Counted from the stretch's first letter, positions 52,501 to 60,809 are shown. The stretch: 64,000 nucleotides of DNA from an uncultured Bryobacteraceae bacterium (GCA_937920635.1 CAKZUE010000036.1:1-64000), one strand, 5' to 3'. Numbers and translations: made by a program. The notes: generated by a model not told the origin, from the sequence alone.

Positions 52501-52605
52501 CGCTTCCGGCTGTTGCGCAACGCCGCGGGCGACTACAACCAGCCGACCACTTCCCAGGTCGGCAATCCGTTCCAGGCGCAGTTCGGCGTCCGTTTCTTCT
52601 TCTGA
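49537..52605 (+). CDS. TonB-dependent receptor (Oar-like, carboxypeptidase-regulatory N-domain)
   Basis: This is an outer-membrane protein of 1022 residues with a signal peptide (about 1-24). A carboxypeptidase-regulatory-like Ig domain (about 27-115) contains LSGTILDPNGAVVPNASV. A TonB plug follows (SVMVSERAIENMPINGRRFQ, then YNQPFFGGIRGG and GGVLNVITKSGTNDVHG). The rest is a beta-barrel ending in aromatic QFGVRFFF. Such SusC/Oar-like receptors are highly amplified in Acidobacteria; the ligand is unknown, with nearby xylanase suggesting oligosaccharide. GAGG lies about 11 nt before the ATG. A strong hairpin follows. Confidence 0.92.
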   Translation: MKRYLRTGVSLLLCALAAWGQADANRAQLSGTILDPNGAVVPNASVKIRNTGTGVQRELRSNDVGQFRAVQLDPGRYELVAESAGFAPTTLTGIELAVGAAVNLNVTLQLQATTQSIEVADTMINVALPAPSVMVSERAIENMPINGRRFQDFATLTPTVQVEPTRGQLSFAGQRGINGNIMVDGADYNQPFFGGIRGGERSNFNFTIPQGAIQEFQTVSSGYAAEYGRSTGGVLNVITKSGTNDVHGGAFYQNRDRRWSADNPIFKRQPSESLQQMGGNVGGPVIRDRMFFFGAAEHQRANTPAQVIFTALQGITPNPATQEAYSFFKGLEQDFKRENRATALTGKMDYAFSRGHRLTLRYNHSRSNEPNSVTVGGALNPFTNQALSNEGREINRTHFGTVQYTHLFSPRVVNDLKFSQSYEIRPRLSNSALPTVAAGVIGTYGARSFLPTTQDDYRTQITNSTTVLAGRHSFKFGLDLSLLSTAQLFGFNQFGAFSFQNTADIAGILDALGTGGNVANRFDIPGVIYRRQIGNLIADFNAKQMALFAQDSWRVADNLTVDLGVRWEGQWNPKVEANNSTLVNRVNIDYPLGRLDVTRIKDNLKQFMPRGGFAWTPFSGKRTVVRGHGGIFYAATPLLLFSGPTNNFRTPPGDVSIQIGPFAANSNQSVYKLLQQVGVDLNASQLGALPVIPVEKVQQAAALAAGGAAPDPLLGASLTMLSPEFYNPRSYQWGVGFEHQLTGNWIAGVQYQHVKAVHLQRNRDWNLPVPTVRAADGRPVFNRALRPVPQQGQYTTRESNAKSLYRAMVLQTQYRSRKLTGGVFYTLSTNYSDDDNERNATGMGAMNPYDLSSEYNYSDLDARHLLSSYALYTLPWGIEVSGILRTRSALPLNAIVGSDTDGNATNNDRPYQAVGVPFKRNAFRNRGVVNNNDIRILKSFALRERYRIQLSAEFFNLFNLDNVVYAGQANIYGLGINATTGAAAPVDSRFRLLRNAAGDYNQPTTSQVGNPFQAQFGVRFFF

Positions 52606-52631
52606 TCGGAAGCAACGCCTGACAACTTCAG

Positions 52632-52661
52632 CGGGGGCCGCCTCGATGAGGCTGGCCCCCG
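52632..52661 (+). terminator. Hairpin after the TonB-dependent receptor gene
   Basis: CGGGGGCC-GCCTC-GAT-GAGGC-T-GGCCCCCG forms a 13-bp stem with one bulged T, 26 nt after the stop. It lacks a T-run, so it may reduce rather than fully stop readthrough into the next gene. Confidence 0.6.
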
Positions 52662-52679
52662 TTGCCATAATGGAGGCAG

Positions 52680-54119
52680 GTGCACGAGGCTTCCCCCATT
52701 GACCGTTTGGCCGGACGGGCGCGCCGCCGCCTGATGGCGTTGATCGCGGTCGAGGAGTTCTGCCGCGCAGCCGCGGTTGTCTGCCTGCTGATGGGCGCCA
52801 TGCTGGTGGCCGGAGCCGGCGTCTTCCACCCCGCATGGCCGCTCGGCTGCGCCGCCGCGGCCCTTCTCTGGACCGCCTGGCGCGTGCGGCGGCGCGCGCC
52901 GGATGGCTACACGGCAGCGCAGCGCGCCGATGCCGGACTGGGCCTCCGCGATCTGCTGGCCACCGCCTGGCATCTGCGCCACAACGGACGGAAGACCGCC
53001 AGTCCATTTGTTCCTCTGATCGAACAGAGGGCCGCCGAAGCCTGCGCGGATGCCGATTTGCGCGAAGCGCTGCCGCTCCGGTGGTCCCGCGCCTCGGCCC
53101 TCGCCGCGGCGGCTTTTTCCCTTCTGCTGGGGCTCTTCCTGCTGCGTGTGGGCCTGCTGCGCACCTTTGATCTGCGCCCGCCGCTGGTAGCCGTGCACTT
53201 CGACACGCTCACCGGCGCGCCCGTCCCGCCCGCCCCGCCGCGCCGCCCGCCTGCAAAGAAGCTGGACCTGCCGGGGTTCACCCTGGAAGAGGCCCAGGCG
53301 GGAGCGCTCGACGAGGAACAGATGCCCGCGGAGGCGCTGCGCACCGCCGAAGGCGGCGAGTCTGCCTTACCCTCCCCGCAGGGCACCCGCGCTCCCAACG
53401 GACGCATGCAGACGCCGGGGCAGACCGCCGAATCCGGCCAGCAGCAGCCGGGCGATGAGGACTCGAGCGAGGCTGACAGCGCTCCCGACGATTCCAGCGG
53501 GCGCCAGAACGGCAAGGACAGCCCGCCTCGCACGCAGCCGCAGGACTCGCTGCTCGACAAGATGCGCGACGCGCTGGCGAATCTCATGGACAAATTCAAG
53601 CTCGAGATGCCTCCGGGCGAGGGCACGCGCACGGGTGAGCAGAAGGCGAAACAGGAATCGGCGCGCCGCGAGAAGGGCCGCCCGCAACCAGGCAGGAAGG
53701 GCGAGCAGGGGCAGGAAGGCGACATGCTGTCCGGTCAGCAGCAGGCGCAATCGGACGCCTCGCAGCAGGCGAAATCGGAACAGGCAGGCAGCCCCGACGC
53801 CGCATCGCAGAACGAGAAGAGCGGCATCGGCAAGGAGGAGGGACGCAAGGAGCTTCAGGCGGCGGAAGAGATGGAAGCGATGGGCAAGCTGGATGAGCTG
53901 CTGGGCAAGCGCTCGCAGAACGTGCAGGGCGAGGTGATGGTGGAGGTCACCAATTCGAAGAACCAGCAGTTGCGGACGCCCTATACCGGCAGGACGGGCG
54001 CGAGGACGGACGCGGGCTCCGAGCTCGGACGCGATGAAGTGCCGCTTCACCTGCAAGAGTACGTACAGCGCTATTACGAGCAGGTGCGCCGCGCGGCGCC
54101 GCAGAGTAAACAACAGTAG
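52680..54119 (+). CDS. Hypothetical membrane protein with long low-complexity Gln/Ser/Glu-rich region
   Basis: I do not recognise a family for this 479-residue protein. The first 160 residues hold three likely membrane segments (about 27-46, 50-66 and 140-158) around a basic loop. Residues about 180-400 are Pro, Gln, Ser, Glu and Gly-rich and probably disordered. The last 80 residues regain a folded look (EVMVEVTNSKNQQLRTPYTG and VPLHLQEYVQRYYEQVRR). The start is the GTG at 52680 in GGAGGCAGGTG; a CATAAT box ends 8 nt before it. Residue bias suggests an envelope-associated scaffold, which is only a guess. Confidence 0.7.
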   Translation: MHEASPIDRLAGRARRRLMALIAVEEFCRAAAVVCLLMGAMLVAGAGVFHPAWPLGCAAAALLWTAWRVRRRAPDGYTAAQRADAGLGLRDLLATAWHLRHNGRKTASPFVPLIEQRAAEACADADLREALPLRWSRASALAAAAFSLLLGLFLLRVGLLRTFDLRPPLVAVHFDTLTGAPVPPAPPRRPPAKKLDLPGFTLEEAQAGALDEEQMPAEALRTAEGGESALPSPQGTRAPNGRMQTPGQTAESGQQQPGDEDSSEADSAPDDSSGRQNGKDSPPRTQPQDSLLDKMRDALANLMDKFKLEMPPGEGTRTGEQKAKQESARREKGRPQPGRKGEQGQEGDMLSGQQQAQSDASQQAKSEQAGSPDAASQNEKSGIGKEEGRKELQAAEEMEAMGKLDELLGKRSQNVQGEVMVEVTNSKNQQLRTPYTGRTGARTDAGSELGRDEVPLHLQEYVQRYYEQVRRAAPQSKQQ

Positions 54120-54207
54120 CCGCCAGAATGGCGAAGTTGCGCCCGGCGCCGGCGCTTCACAGGGGCGCTTCCACACCTGCGCCGCATCCCGGGCATGAGG
54201 CGCCGCT

Positions 54208-54639
54208 TCAGGCGCTCTTCAGGCACTTTTCGACGGTATCGAAGAGCTGGTGCGAGTCCACCGGCTTGGGCAGGTACCCGTTCATGCCCGCTTCGAGGCA
54301 CCGCTCCTGCTCTCCATTGAGCGTGTAGGCGGTGACCGCGATGATGGGGGGTTGCGGCCATCCGCCAAGAGTGCGGATCAGCCGCGCCGCCTCCAGCCCG
54401 TCGAGCACGGGCATCTGAAGATCCATGAAGATCAGCCCGTAGGACTTCTCAGCCACGCGTTGCACCGCCTGCGCGCCGTCGTTGGCCACGTCGACTTCGT
54501 AGCCGCGCTTGCGCAGCAGGGTGGCCAGGACCTTCTGGTTGATGGGGTTGTCTTCCACCACCAGGATCGGCGCGGGGCGGCTGCCCGGCGCTCCGCCGTT
54601 TCCGCTGCGCTCGCCAGCCGGTTTACGATCCAACGACAT
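54208..54639 (-). CDS. Stand-alone response regulator receiver protein
   Basis: The 143-residue protein is a single CheY-like receiver domain with a phospho-acceptor aspartate in GLIFMDLQMPVLDG, an acidic pair in VVEDNPINQK and the switch Thr/Lys in VTAYT and LPKPVD. Sequence resembles receiver domains of hybrid histidine kinases. A 22-residue polar N-terminal leader is present. The ATG at 54639 has GGAGG 7 nt upstream and is preferred over the ATG at 54654. No kinase is nearby. Confidence 0.9.
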   Translation of the reverse strand: MSLDRKPAGERSGNGGAPGSRPAPILVVEDNPINQKVLATLLRKRGYEVDVANDGAQAVQRVAEKSYGLIFMDLQMPVLDGLEAARLIRTLGGWPQPPIIAVTAYTLNGEQERCLEAGMNGYLPKPVDSHQLFDTVEKCLKSA

Positions 54640-54810
54640 ACAGGGACCTCCCATTCCGCCGGCCGGGCCTCAGGACGGTCTGCCCGTCCCGTGATCCGGC
54701 CTCATTCTGAGCTGACCTGCGTCGGCCCATGTCGCCATATCGGCCGCCTGCCGGCGTCCTTGAGGATTCTTTCGCGGCTGACAGCCGCCCTGCTGCACAA
54801 TGAAAGTTCG

Positions 54811-55827
54811 ATGCCCGTCCCCGACCCCGCTCCCGTTCTCGATCTGATCGAAGCCTTCCGCCGCTCCAAAACGATGTTCACGGCCGTGCGCCTCGGCCTG
54901 TTCGATCTGCTCGATGAGGCGCCGGCCACCGCGGCGCAACTTGCCGCCCGCACGGGCACGCACCGCGAAGCGCTCCAGCGGCTTCTCGAAGGCTGCGCGG
55001 CGCTGGGACTGCTGTCTCTCGACGATGCCATCTTCTCGAACACGGATCTCGCCCGCTGCTATCTGACGCGCGGCAGCCCGCGCTCCTTGAGCGGCTATAT
55101 CCGCTATTCCGACGACGCTCTCTACCGCCTGTGGGGCGAGCTGGAGGCCGCGGTGCGCGAGGGCGCACCGCGCTGGCAGCAGGTCTTCGGGGCGCGCGGC
55201 TCGCTGTTCGACCACTTCTACCGGACCGAAGAGGCGCGCGCCGACTTCCTCGCCGGCATGCACGGCCTCGGCCTGCTCAGCTCGCCCGCCCTGGTGCGGG
55301 TCTTCAACCTGAACGCTTACGAAACGCTGGCCGACCTCGGCGGCGGCACCGGGCATCTGGCCATCGCCGCCTGCGAGCGCTACGGGCGCATGCGCGCCGT
55401 GATTTACGACCGTCCCGACGTCCTCGCGCACGCCCGCCCGCACATCGAAGCCTCCCCCGCGCGGGAGCGCATCACCTGCATGGCGGGCGACTTCTTCCGC
55501 GACCCGTTGCCCCGCGCCTCGCTTTATGCGCTGGGCAGGATCCTGCACGACTGGAGCGACGAGCGGTGCCTGGAATTGCTCGCCCGCGTGCGCGCCGCGC
55601 TCGAGCCGGGCGGGGCGGTGCTCATCGCCGAGATGCTTCTCGATGAAGACCGCTGCGGGCCGTTGCGCGCTTCGATGCAGTCGCTCAATATGCTCGTCTG
55701 CACCGAGGGCCGCGAGCGGACGGAGAGCGAATACCGCGCCCTCGTCGAGGCCGCAGGATTCGAAAACGTCGAAGCGCGCCGCACCGGAACCCCGCTTGAC
55801 GCCCTTCTGGCGCGCAGGAAACAATAG
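54811..55827 (+). CDS. O-methyltransferase (class I SAM-dependent, hydroxyneurosporene/acetylserotonin type)
   Basis: The 338-residue protein has a winged-helix dimerisation domain (about 1-100, with AVRLGLFDLLDEAPATAAQL) and a SAM-binding domain with LADLGGGTGHLAIA. LHDWSDERCLELLAR follows, the LHDW segment typical of plant-type and carotenoid O-methyltransferases. The substrate is unknown. The conserved reading frame begins at the ATG at 54811; the frame open further upstream overlaps the receiver gene and shows no homology. No clear Shine-Dalgarno sequence is visible. Confidence 0.88.
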   Translation: MPVPDPAPVLDLIEAFRRSKTMFTAVRLGLFDLLDEAPATAAQLAARTGTHREALQRLLEGCAALGLLSLDDAIFSNTDLARCYLTRGSPRSLSGYIRYSDDALYRLWGELEAAVREGAPRWQQVFGARGSLFDHFYRTEEARADFLAGMHGLGLLSSPALVRVFNLNAYETLADLGGGTGHLAIAACERYGRMRAVIYDRPDVLAHARPHIEASPARERITCMAGDFFRDPLPRASLYALGRILHDWSDERCLELLARVRAALEPGGAVLIAEMLLDEDRCGPLRASMQSLNMLVCTEGRERTESEYRALVEAAGFENVEARRTGTPLDALLARRKQ

Positions 55828-55832
55828 CGGCG

Positions 55833-56798
55833 ATGAGGCTGCTCATACTGTCTGCTCTGATGACGGGGTGCCTGATGGAAGCGCAAGTGCAAATCGAAAA
55901 GACCGCCTTCAGCGGCTGGCCGAACTGCTACCGGATCACCAACGGCGAAGCGGAGCTGATCGTCACCTCCGACATCGGCCCGCGCATTATGTTCTTCGGC
56001 TTCCGGGGCGGGCAGAACTTCTTCTGGGTGCAGCAGGAGACCGCCGGACGCTCGGGCGAGCCGCAATGGGTGGCGCGCGGCGGGCATCGCATCTGGATTG
56101 CGCCGGAAGACGTGCGCTACACCTACCCGCCCGACAATTCGCCGGTGGAGATCGAAATCCGCGGCGGCGCGCTCATCGCCTCGCAACCGGTCGAGAAGGA
56201 GACCGGCATCCAGAAGCAGATCGAGATCCGCATGGCGCCGCGCGGCACGGAAGTGACGGTCATCCACCGCCTCTTCAACCGCGGCGTCATGCCGCTCGAG
56301 TTCGCCCCGTGGGCGCTGACGATGATGGCCCCCGGCGGCCACGGCGTCAGCGGCTTCCCGCCCCGCGGCACGCACCCGGAGATGCTCGCCCCCACCAACC
56401 CGCTGGTCATGTGGGCCTTTACGGATCTCTCCGACCCCCGCTGGACATGGCTCAAGAAGTACTTCGTGCTGCGCCAGGATCCGAAGAACCCCGTGCCGAT
56501 GAAGATCGGACATTTCAACCCGAAAACGTTTGGAGCTTACTTCCTCAACGGCGAGATGTTCCTCAAGCGCTACGACGCCGATCCCTCGAAAACCTATCCG
56601 GACTTCGGCTGCTCGTACGAAACGTTCACCAACGCCGACTTCCTCGAGCTGGAGACGCTGGGGCCGTTGACCAAAGTTGCGCCCGGCAGCGCGGTGGAAC
56701 ACGTGGAGCGCTGGAGCCTGCACCGCGGCGCGCGGCCATCCGCCTGGACCGATGCCGAGCTTGACCGCATCCTGTCGCCGGTGCTCGCATCTAAGTAA
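55833..56798 (+). CDS. DUF4380-like secreted protein (mutarotase-like fold)
   Basis: This 321-residue protein has a short N-terminal hydrophobic leader with a cysteine (LILSALMTGCLMEAQ), which could be a lipobox. It is followed by a beta-rich body. Sequences such as VTSDIGPRIMFFGFRGGQNF, HRLFNRGVMPLEFAPWALTM and the late DFLELETLGPL agree with DUF4380/aldose-epimerase-like proteins. Function is unknown, possibly sugar binding or epimerisation. It begins 5 nt after the methyltransferase stop. Confidence 0.7.
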   Translation: MRLLILSALMTGCLMEAQVQIEKTAFSGWPNCYRITNGEAELIVTSDIGPRIMFFGFRGGQNFFWVQQETAGRSGEPQWVARGGHRIWIAPEDVRYTYPPDNSPVEIEIRGGALIASQPVEKETGIQKQIEIRMAPRGTEVTVIHRLFNRGVMPLEFAPWALTMMAPGGHGVSGFPPRGTHPEMLAPTNPLVMWAFTDLSDPRWTWLKKYFVLRQDPKNPVPMKIGHFNPKTFGAYFLNGEMFLKRYDADPSKTYPDFGCSYETFTNADFLELETLGPLTKVAPGSAVEHVERWSLHRGARPSAWTDAELDRILSPVLASK

Positions 56799-56800
56799 GC

Positions 56801-57424
56801 ATGAAGCCTTGGCGCGTATTCACGACGATGTTTCTGCTGGCAGGCGTGGCGGCCGCGGCCGACTACCGCACCGAGCCCGCCGGACCGCCGCCGGCGGAGG
56901 CAGCGGCTCTGGTCTCCGCGCTGGCCGCTGATGGCATCAAGGTGGTCAAACCGGATGGCGGCGCGCTGTGCTCGTTCTGGTTCGCCCGCGAAGCAGCCAA
57001 AGAAGGCGAGCCGGAGCAGAACGCCACCTGGGGCGCCCCGCACGGAACTTTTCTGGGCGTGGTGCGCGTCGAGAGCCGCTGGAGCGACCGCCGCGGCCAG
57101 CCCATCCGCCCCGGCGTCTACACGCTGCGCCTCAGCTTCTTCCCGATGAACGGCGACCACCAGGGCGTGGCGCCGCAGCGCGACTTCGCCATCCTCTCTC
57201 CGGCGGAGATCGACAAGGACGCGGCGGCGAAACCTTCTTTTGATCAGCTCATGGACATGAGCCGCAAGGCCTCCCGCACGCCGCATCCGCTGGTGTTGAG
57301 CCTGTGGAAGGAGTCCGCCCCGGATGAGACGGCCATCACGGCGGATGGCGAAGATCAGGTGCTGCGCGCCAGCATCGGCGGAACGCCGGTTGCGCTGATC
57401 GTTTACGGGCGCGCCGACCACTGA
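56801..57424 (+). CDS. Hypothetical exported protein
   Basis: The 207-residue protein has a signal peptide (about 1-20, ending VAAAADY) and a compact beta-rich body with PIRPGVYTLRLSFFPMNGDH and GVAPQRDFAIL, then a helical segment PSFDQLMDMSRKAS. I do not know its family; the pattern recurs to my recollection in acidobacterial secreted proteins. It starts 2 nt after the DUF4380-like gene and 3 nt before the hydrolase gene, so the three probably form an operon. Confidence 0.65.
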   Translation: MKPWRVFTTMFLLAGVAAAADYRTEPAGPPPAEAAALVSALAADGIKVVKPDGGALCSFWFAREAAKEGEPEQNATWGAPHGTFLGVVRVESRWSDRRGQPIRPGVYTLRLSFFPMNGDHQGVAPQRDFAILSPAEIDKDAAAKPSFDQLMDMSRKASRTPHPLVLSLWKESAPDETAITADGEDQVLRASIGGTPVALIVYGRADH

Positions 57425-57427
57425 TCC

Positions 57428-58414
57428 ATGTGGCCCTGGCTCGCCGCGCTGATCGCCCTGCCCGTGGCCGGGCGCCTCTATCAATGCCTGGGCGAACGGC
57501 GCGACGCGCGGCGCTGGCCTCCGCCGGGCCGCATCATTTCCGGTTTCCACGTGCTCGATTCCGGCGGCTCCGGCCCGCCAGTGGTCCTGGAAGCCGGTAT
57601 CGCCGCCTCCAGCGCGAGCTGGAAGCTCGTGCAGGATGCGCTGTCCGGCAGCTTCCGCGTCATCAGCTACGACCGCCGCGGACTCGGCTACAGCGAGCCC
57701 GCCTCATCGCCCCGCACGCTGGATCAACTGCTCAGCGAGCTGGATTTTGTCGTGGAAGCCGCACAGGTGGGGAAGCCATTTGTCCTCGCGGGCCACTCTT
57801 TCGGCGGATTGATGGCTCGCCACTACGCGGCGCGTTTCCCGGAGAAAGTCCATGCGCTGGTGCTGCTGGATCCCCTGGAGCCGTTCGAGTGGTCGCCGCT
57901 ATCGGATGTGCGCGGCCGCATGCTGGGGCGCGGCGTGACGCTGTCGCGGCGCGGCGCAACGCTGGCGCGGTGGGGCGTGGTGCGGCTGGGGCTCGATCTG
58001 CTGCTGCTCGGCTCGCGCCGCCTGCCCACGATGCTCGCTGTTGCCGCCAGCGGAAAGGGGAGCGAGGTCACCCGGCGGCTGGCGGGCGAGATTCAGAAGC
58101 TGCCTCCTGAAGTATGGCCGCGCGTCAAGTCGCACTGGTGCCTGCCGCGAAGCTTCTCGACGATGGCCGAATACCTGGAGCGCCTGCCGGAGTATTGCCG
58201 CGCGGAGCTCGATGAAGAGCCTCTGCGCCGGATTCCCGTGCATGTGCTCTCGGGCGGCACGACGCCTCCGCTGGTGGTGGAAGCCCACCAGCGCTGGGCG
58301 CAACAGTCCCGCGGCGGCACGCATCAGGTCGTGCCGGACAGCGGCCACTGGCTGCAACTGGACGCTCCCGGCGAGGTGTCAGACATAATTCGCCGCGCTT
58401 GGATGCAAATGTAA
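57428..58414 (+). CDS. Alpha/beta hydrolase
   Basis: The 328-residue protein has an N-terminal hydrophobic segment (LAALIALPVAGRLY), then a hydrolase fold. The oxyanion region is PPVVLEAGIAASSASW, the nucleophile elbow is LAGHSFGGLMARHYA (Ser in GHSFG), LLDPLEP follows, and the late catalytic His is in DSGHWLQLDAPGE. The leader may act as a membrane anchor. Substrate is unknown. It ends the 55833-58414 gene run. Confidence 0.88.
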   Translation: MWPWLAALIALPVAGRLYQCLGERRDARRWPPPGRIISGFHVLDSGGSGPPVVLEAGIAASSASWKLVQDALSGSFRVISYDRRGLGYSEPASSPRTLDQLLSELDFVVEAAQVGKPFVLAGHSFGGLMARHYAARFPEKVHALVLLDPLEPFEWSPLSDVRGRMLGRGVTLSRRGATLARWGVVRLGLDLLLLGSRRLPTMLAVAASGKGSEVTRRLAGEIQKLPPEVWPRVKSHWCLPRSFSTMAEYLERLPEYCRAELDEEPLRRIPVHVLSGGTTPPLVVEAHQRWAQQSRGGTHQVVPDSGHWLQLDAPGEVSDIIRRAWMQM

Positions 58415-58457
58415 CAGTCCTTCTGGAAGAATAAGAAGATCAGAGGAAGCAAAGACG

Positions 58458-59996
58458 ATGACGGCGATCAACAGACGGTTCTTCTTCAAGGGCGCCGGCG
58501 TGCTGGCCGGCGTGGCTGGCGGACTGGAAACGCTCGACGCGGCAGCGCAGAAACCGGGCGCGCGCCCGCGCCGGATCATTTTCATGGTGGCCGATGGGAT
58601 GAGCCCGTCGGTGCTGCCGCTGGCCGAGCAGTTCTCGTTGCGCGTGCGCGGCAAGGGGCTGCTGTGGCAGGCGCTGTTGAACCGCGCGGAAGCGCGCCGC
58701 GGCTGGATGGACATGGCGTCGCTGGACTCGCTGGTCACGGACTCCTCTTCGGCGTCATCTTCCTGGGGCAGCGGTTCGCGCATCTTCAACGGCTGGGTGA
58801 ACATGCTGCCTGACGGCACGCGGCTCACGCCGATCTGCGATCTGGTGCGCGACAAGGGCTGGCTGACCGCTCTGGTGACCACCGCCACGGTGACGCACGC
58901 AACGCCCGCCGGCTTCGCTGCCAGCGTCCGCCGCCGCGACGACGAACACCTGATCGCCGAACAGTATCTCGACAAGGTGGACGTGATCCTCGGCGGCGGG
59001 CGGCGCTTCTTTGCGCCCGATTCGCGCAAGGACGCGAAAGACCTCGCCGCCGCCTTCCGCGCCGCCGGTTACTCTTATGCGGAAAACCGCCAACAGATGC
59101 AGGCGCAGGCGGCTGCGGCGAAGCGGATGCTCGGGCTGTTCAGCCCGTCGCATGTGCCGTACACGGTGGACCACCGCCATAATGAGGCGGCGCAGAAGCT
59201 CGTCCCCACGCTTGCGGAAATGTCCGGGACCGCGCTGTCGATGCTCGAAAAACAGAACAAGCCGTTTTTGATTCAGATCGAAGGCGCCCGCGTCGACCAT
59301 GCCGCCCACTCGAACGACGCCGCCGGCCTGCTCTGGGATCAGATCGCTTTCGATGAGGCCATTGAGACGGTTCTGCGCTTCGCCGAAGGACGGCCCGATA
59401 CGCTGGTCGTGATCACCAGCGACCACGGCAACTCCAATCCCGGTCTTGTCGGCATGGGCATTGAATACCGTCAGAGCAATGCCTGCTTCGAGCGGCTCGC
59501 CGGGATCAAGGCGAGCTTCAGCTCCATCAGCCCGCGGCTCGCCGGAACGGCCGAATATGCAATGGACGCGCAGCAGACGGCCGGAGTCGCCGGAGGTGCG
59601 CCCAGCGTGGCGCGCATTCAGGAGCTGGCCGAGCAATACCTCGGGTTCCCCTTCACGCAGGAAGAAGCGGAGATCCTGCACCGCTGCGCCGCGGGCGAGC
59701 GCAAGCTGTGCGTCAACCGCCAGCTCGATTCCGCCGTGGGCATTCTGGGGCAGGTGGTGGGCAACCACACCGGCATCCACTGGACCGGCACCACGCACAC
59801 TTCGGATTACACGCTGGTGACGGCGTTGGGCCCCGGCGCCGACCGCTTCGCGGGCTTCATCCGGAACACGTCGGTGTTCGACACTCTCACCGATCTGGCC
59901 GGCATCCGCTTCCGCAATCCTTCCATGGATCCCGAGAAGGCAGGCAAGTTCCGCGAAGCCGCCTTCACGCCCAGGCTGAGGCCCGACTGGGCGTAA
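58458..59996 (+). CDS. Alkaline phosphatase (PhoA family) with Tat signal
   Basis: The 512-residue enzyme releases phosphate from organic esters in the periplasm. It starts with a twin-arginine leader (NRRFFFKGAGVLAGVAGG), then IIFMVADGMS with a metal-binding Asp. The catalytic serine is Ser96 in VTDSSSASSSWGSG, where E. coli PhoA has TDSAASATAW. VTTATVTHATPAGF, QIEGARVDHAAHSND and TSDHGN supply metal ligands. The Ser-rich active loop is unusual in detail. AGAGGAAG precedes the ATG. Confidence 0.9.
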   Translation: MTAINRRFFFKGAGVLAGVAGGLETLDAAAQKPGARPRRIIFMVADGMSPSVLPLAEQFSLRVRGKGLLWQALLNRAEARRGWMDMASLDSLVTDSSSASSSWGSGSRIFNGWVNMLPDGTRLTPICDLVRDKGWLTALVTTATVTHATPAGFAASVRRRDDEHLIAEQYLDKVDVILGGGRRFFAPDSRKDAKDLAAAFRAAGYSYAENRQQMQAQAAAAKRMLGLFSPSHVPYTVDHRHNEAAQKLVPTLAEMSGTALSMLEKQNKPFLIQIEGARVDHAAHSNDAAGLLWDQIAFDEAIETVLRFAEGRPDTLVVITSDHGNSNPGLVGMGIEYRQSNACFERLAGIKASFSSISPRLAGTAEYAMDAQQTAGVAGGAPSVARIQELAEQYLGFPFTQEEAEILHRCAAGERKLCVNRQLDSAVGILGQVVGNHTGIHWTGTTHTSDYTLVTALGPGADRFAGFIRNTSVFDTLTDLAGIRFRNPSMDPEKAGKFREAAFTPRLRPDWA

Positions 59997-60013
59997 AAAG
60001 CCGGCGGGAAGCG

Positions 60014-60400
60014 TCAGGCCACGAAGGCCACGGCTTCGATCTCCACCCGCACGTCGCGAGGAAGACGCGCGGCCTCCACGGTGGCCCGCGCCGGGGGATT
60101 TTGCCCGAAATAGCGCCCGTAAATCTCGTTGACTTTGGCGAAATCGCCGAGATCTTTCAGGAAAATCGTCGTCTTGAGCACGGTATCGAGGCGCGCCCCC
60201 GAGGCCTCGAGCACGGCTTTCAGGTTTTCCAGCACCCGGACGGTCTGCTCTTCGATGCCGCCCTCCACCAGTTGGCCCGTAGCCGGGTCGAGCGGAATCT
60301 GGCCGCTCAGAAAAACCAGCCCGTTCCAGCGGACGGCTTGCGAATAAGGCCCGATGGCTGCGGGCGCATTCTGCGTCTGGATGATTTCTTTCTCAGGCAT
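60014..60400 (-). CDS. ridA: RidA family enamine/imine deaminase
   Basis: RidA hydrolyses reactive enamines such as 2-aminoacrylate. The 128-residue protein has IGPYSQAVRWNGLVFLSGQI, LENLKAVLEASGA, VLKTTIFLKD and the family-end PRDVRVEIEAVAF, with Arg in PPARATVE as the carboxylate-binding residue. I start at the ATG at 60400, before MPEKEIIQT; the extension from 60439 is not conserved. It is convergent with the alkaline phosphatase gene. Confidence 0.92.
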   Translation of the reverse strand: MPEKEIIQTQNAPAAIGPYSQAVRWNGLVFLSGQIPLDPATGQLVEGGIEEQTVRVLENLKAVLEASGARLDTVLKTTIFLKDLGDFAKVNEIYGRYFGQNPPARATVEAARLPRDVRVEIEAVAFVA

Positions 60401-60478
60401 GATTCCGAATTCCGTTGTCCTGCGCGCGCCGGCGCACAACCTGCGTACAAGGACACGATGGCCGGCACGGGCGGCGGA

Positions 60479-60802
60479 TCAGCCGCCGATTTCCTCCTCG
60501 ATCCAGGTCATCGCGGCATACGCCGCGGGCCAGCCAACCGTGGTGATCGCCAGCACCGCCGCTTGCAGGATCTCCTCCTTCTTCGCCCCGCTCTCCAGCG
60601 CCTGCCGCGCAGCGGAATGCACGGCGCCCTGATGCTGCGACCCAATGGCGATGCCGAGCTTCACCAGACGCCGGGTCTTCTCATTCAGCGGCCCGCCTTT
60701 TTCGTGGCAGGCCGCGCCCAGCGCCTGAAATGCCGCCCAGACCTCCGGATACTTCTTCTCGAATTTCTTCAGCTTCTTGGGAACTGCCGTCTGTTTGGCC
60801 AT
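60479..60802 (-). CDS. Carboxymuconolactone decarboxylase (CMD) family protein without CxxC
   Basis: The 107-residue helical protein shows the CMD/AhpD core: LNEKTRRLVKLGIAIGSQHQ, then AVHSAARQALESGAKKEEIL. The AhpD-type CxxC is absent, so peroxidase activity of that type is unlikely. The basic N-terminus is KKLKKFEKKYPE. The ATG at 60802 lies 7 nt after a TACCCT box that is part of the palindrome TACCCTTCAGGGTA. It stands between RidA and the divergent Gfo/Idh/MocA gene. Confidence 0.82.
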   Translation of the reverse strand: MAKQTAVPKKLKKFEKKYPEVWAAFQALGAACHEKGGPLNEKTRRLVKLGIAIGSQHQGAVHSAARQALESGAKKEEILQAAVLAITTVGWPAAYAAMTWIEEEIGG

Positions 60803-60809
60803 ACCCTGA

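Noticed and set aside
49669-53007. A 1112-residue minus-strand frame opposite the TonB-dependent receptor
   Set aside because: It is a shadow of a conserved receptor gene; its composition is Arg/Ala/Val/His-biased with no motif and no ribosome binding site.
54250-54810. Upstream extension of the O-methyltransferase frame
   Set aside because: It runs antisense through the receiver gene; the family homology begins at the ATG at 54811.
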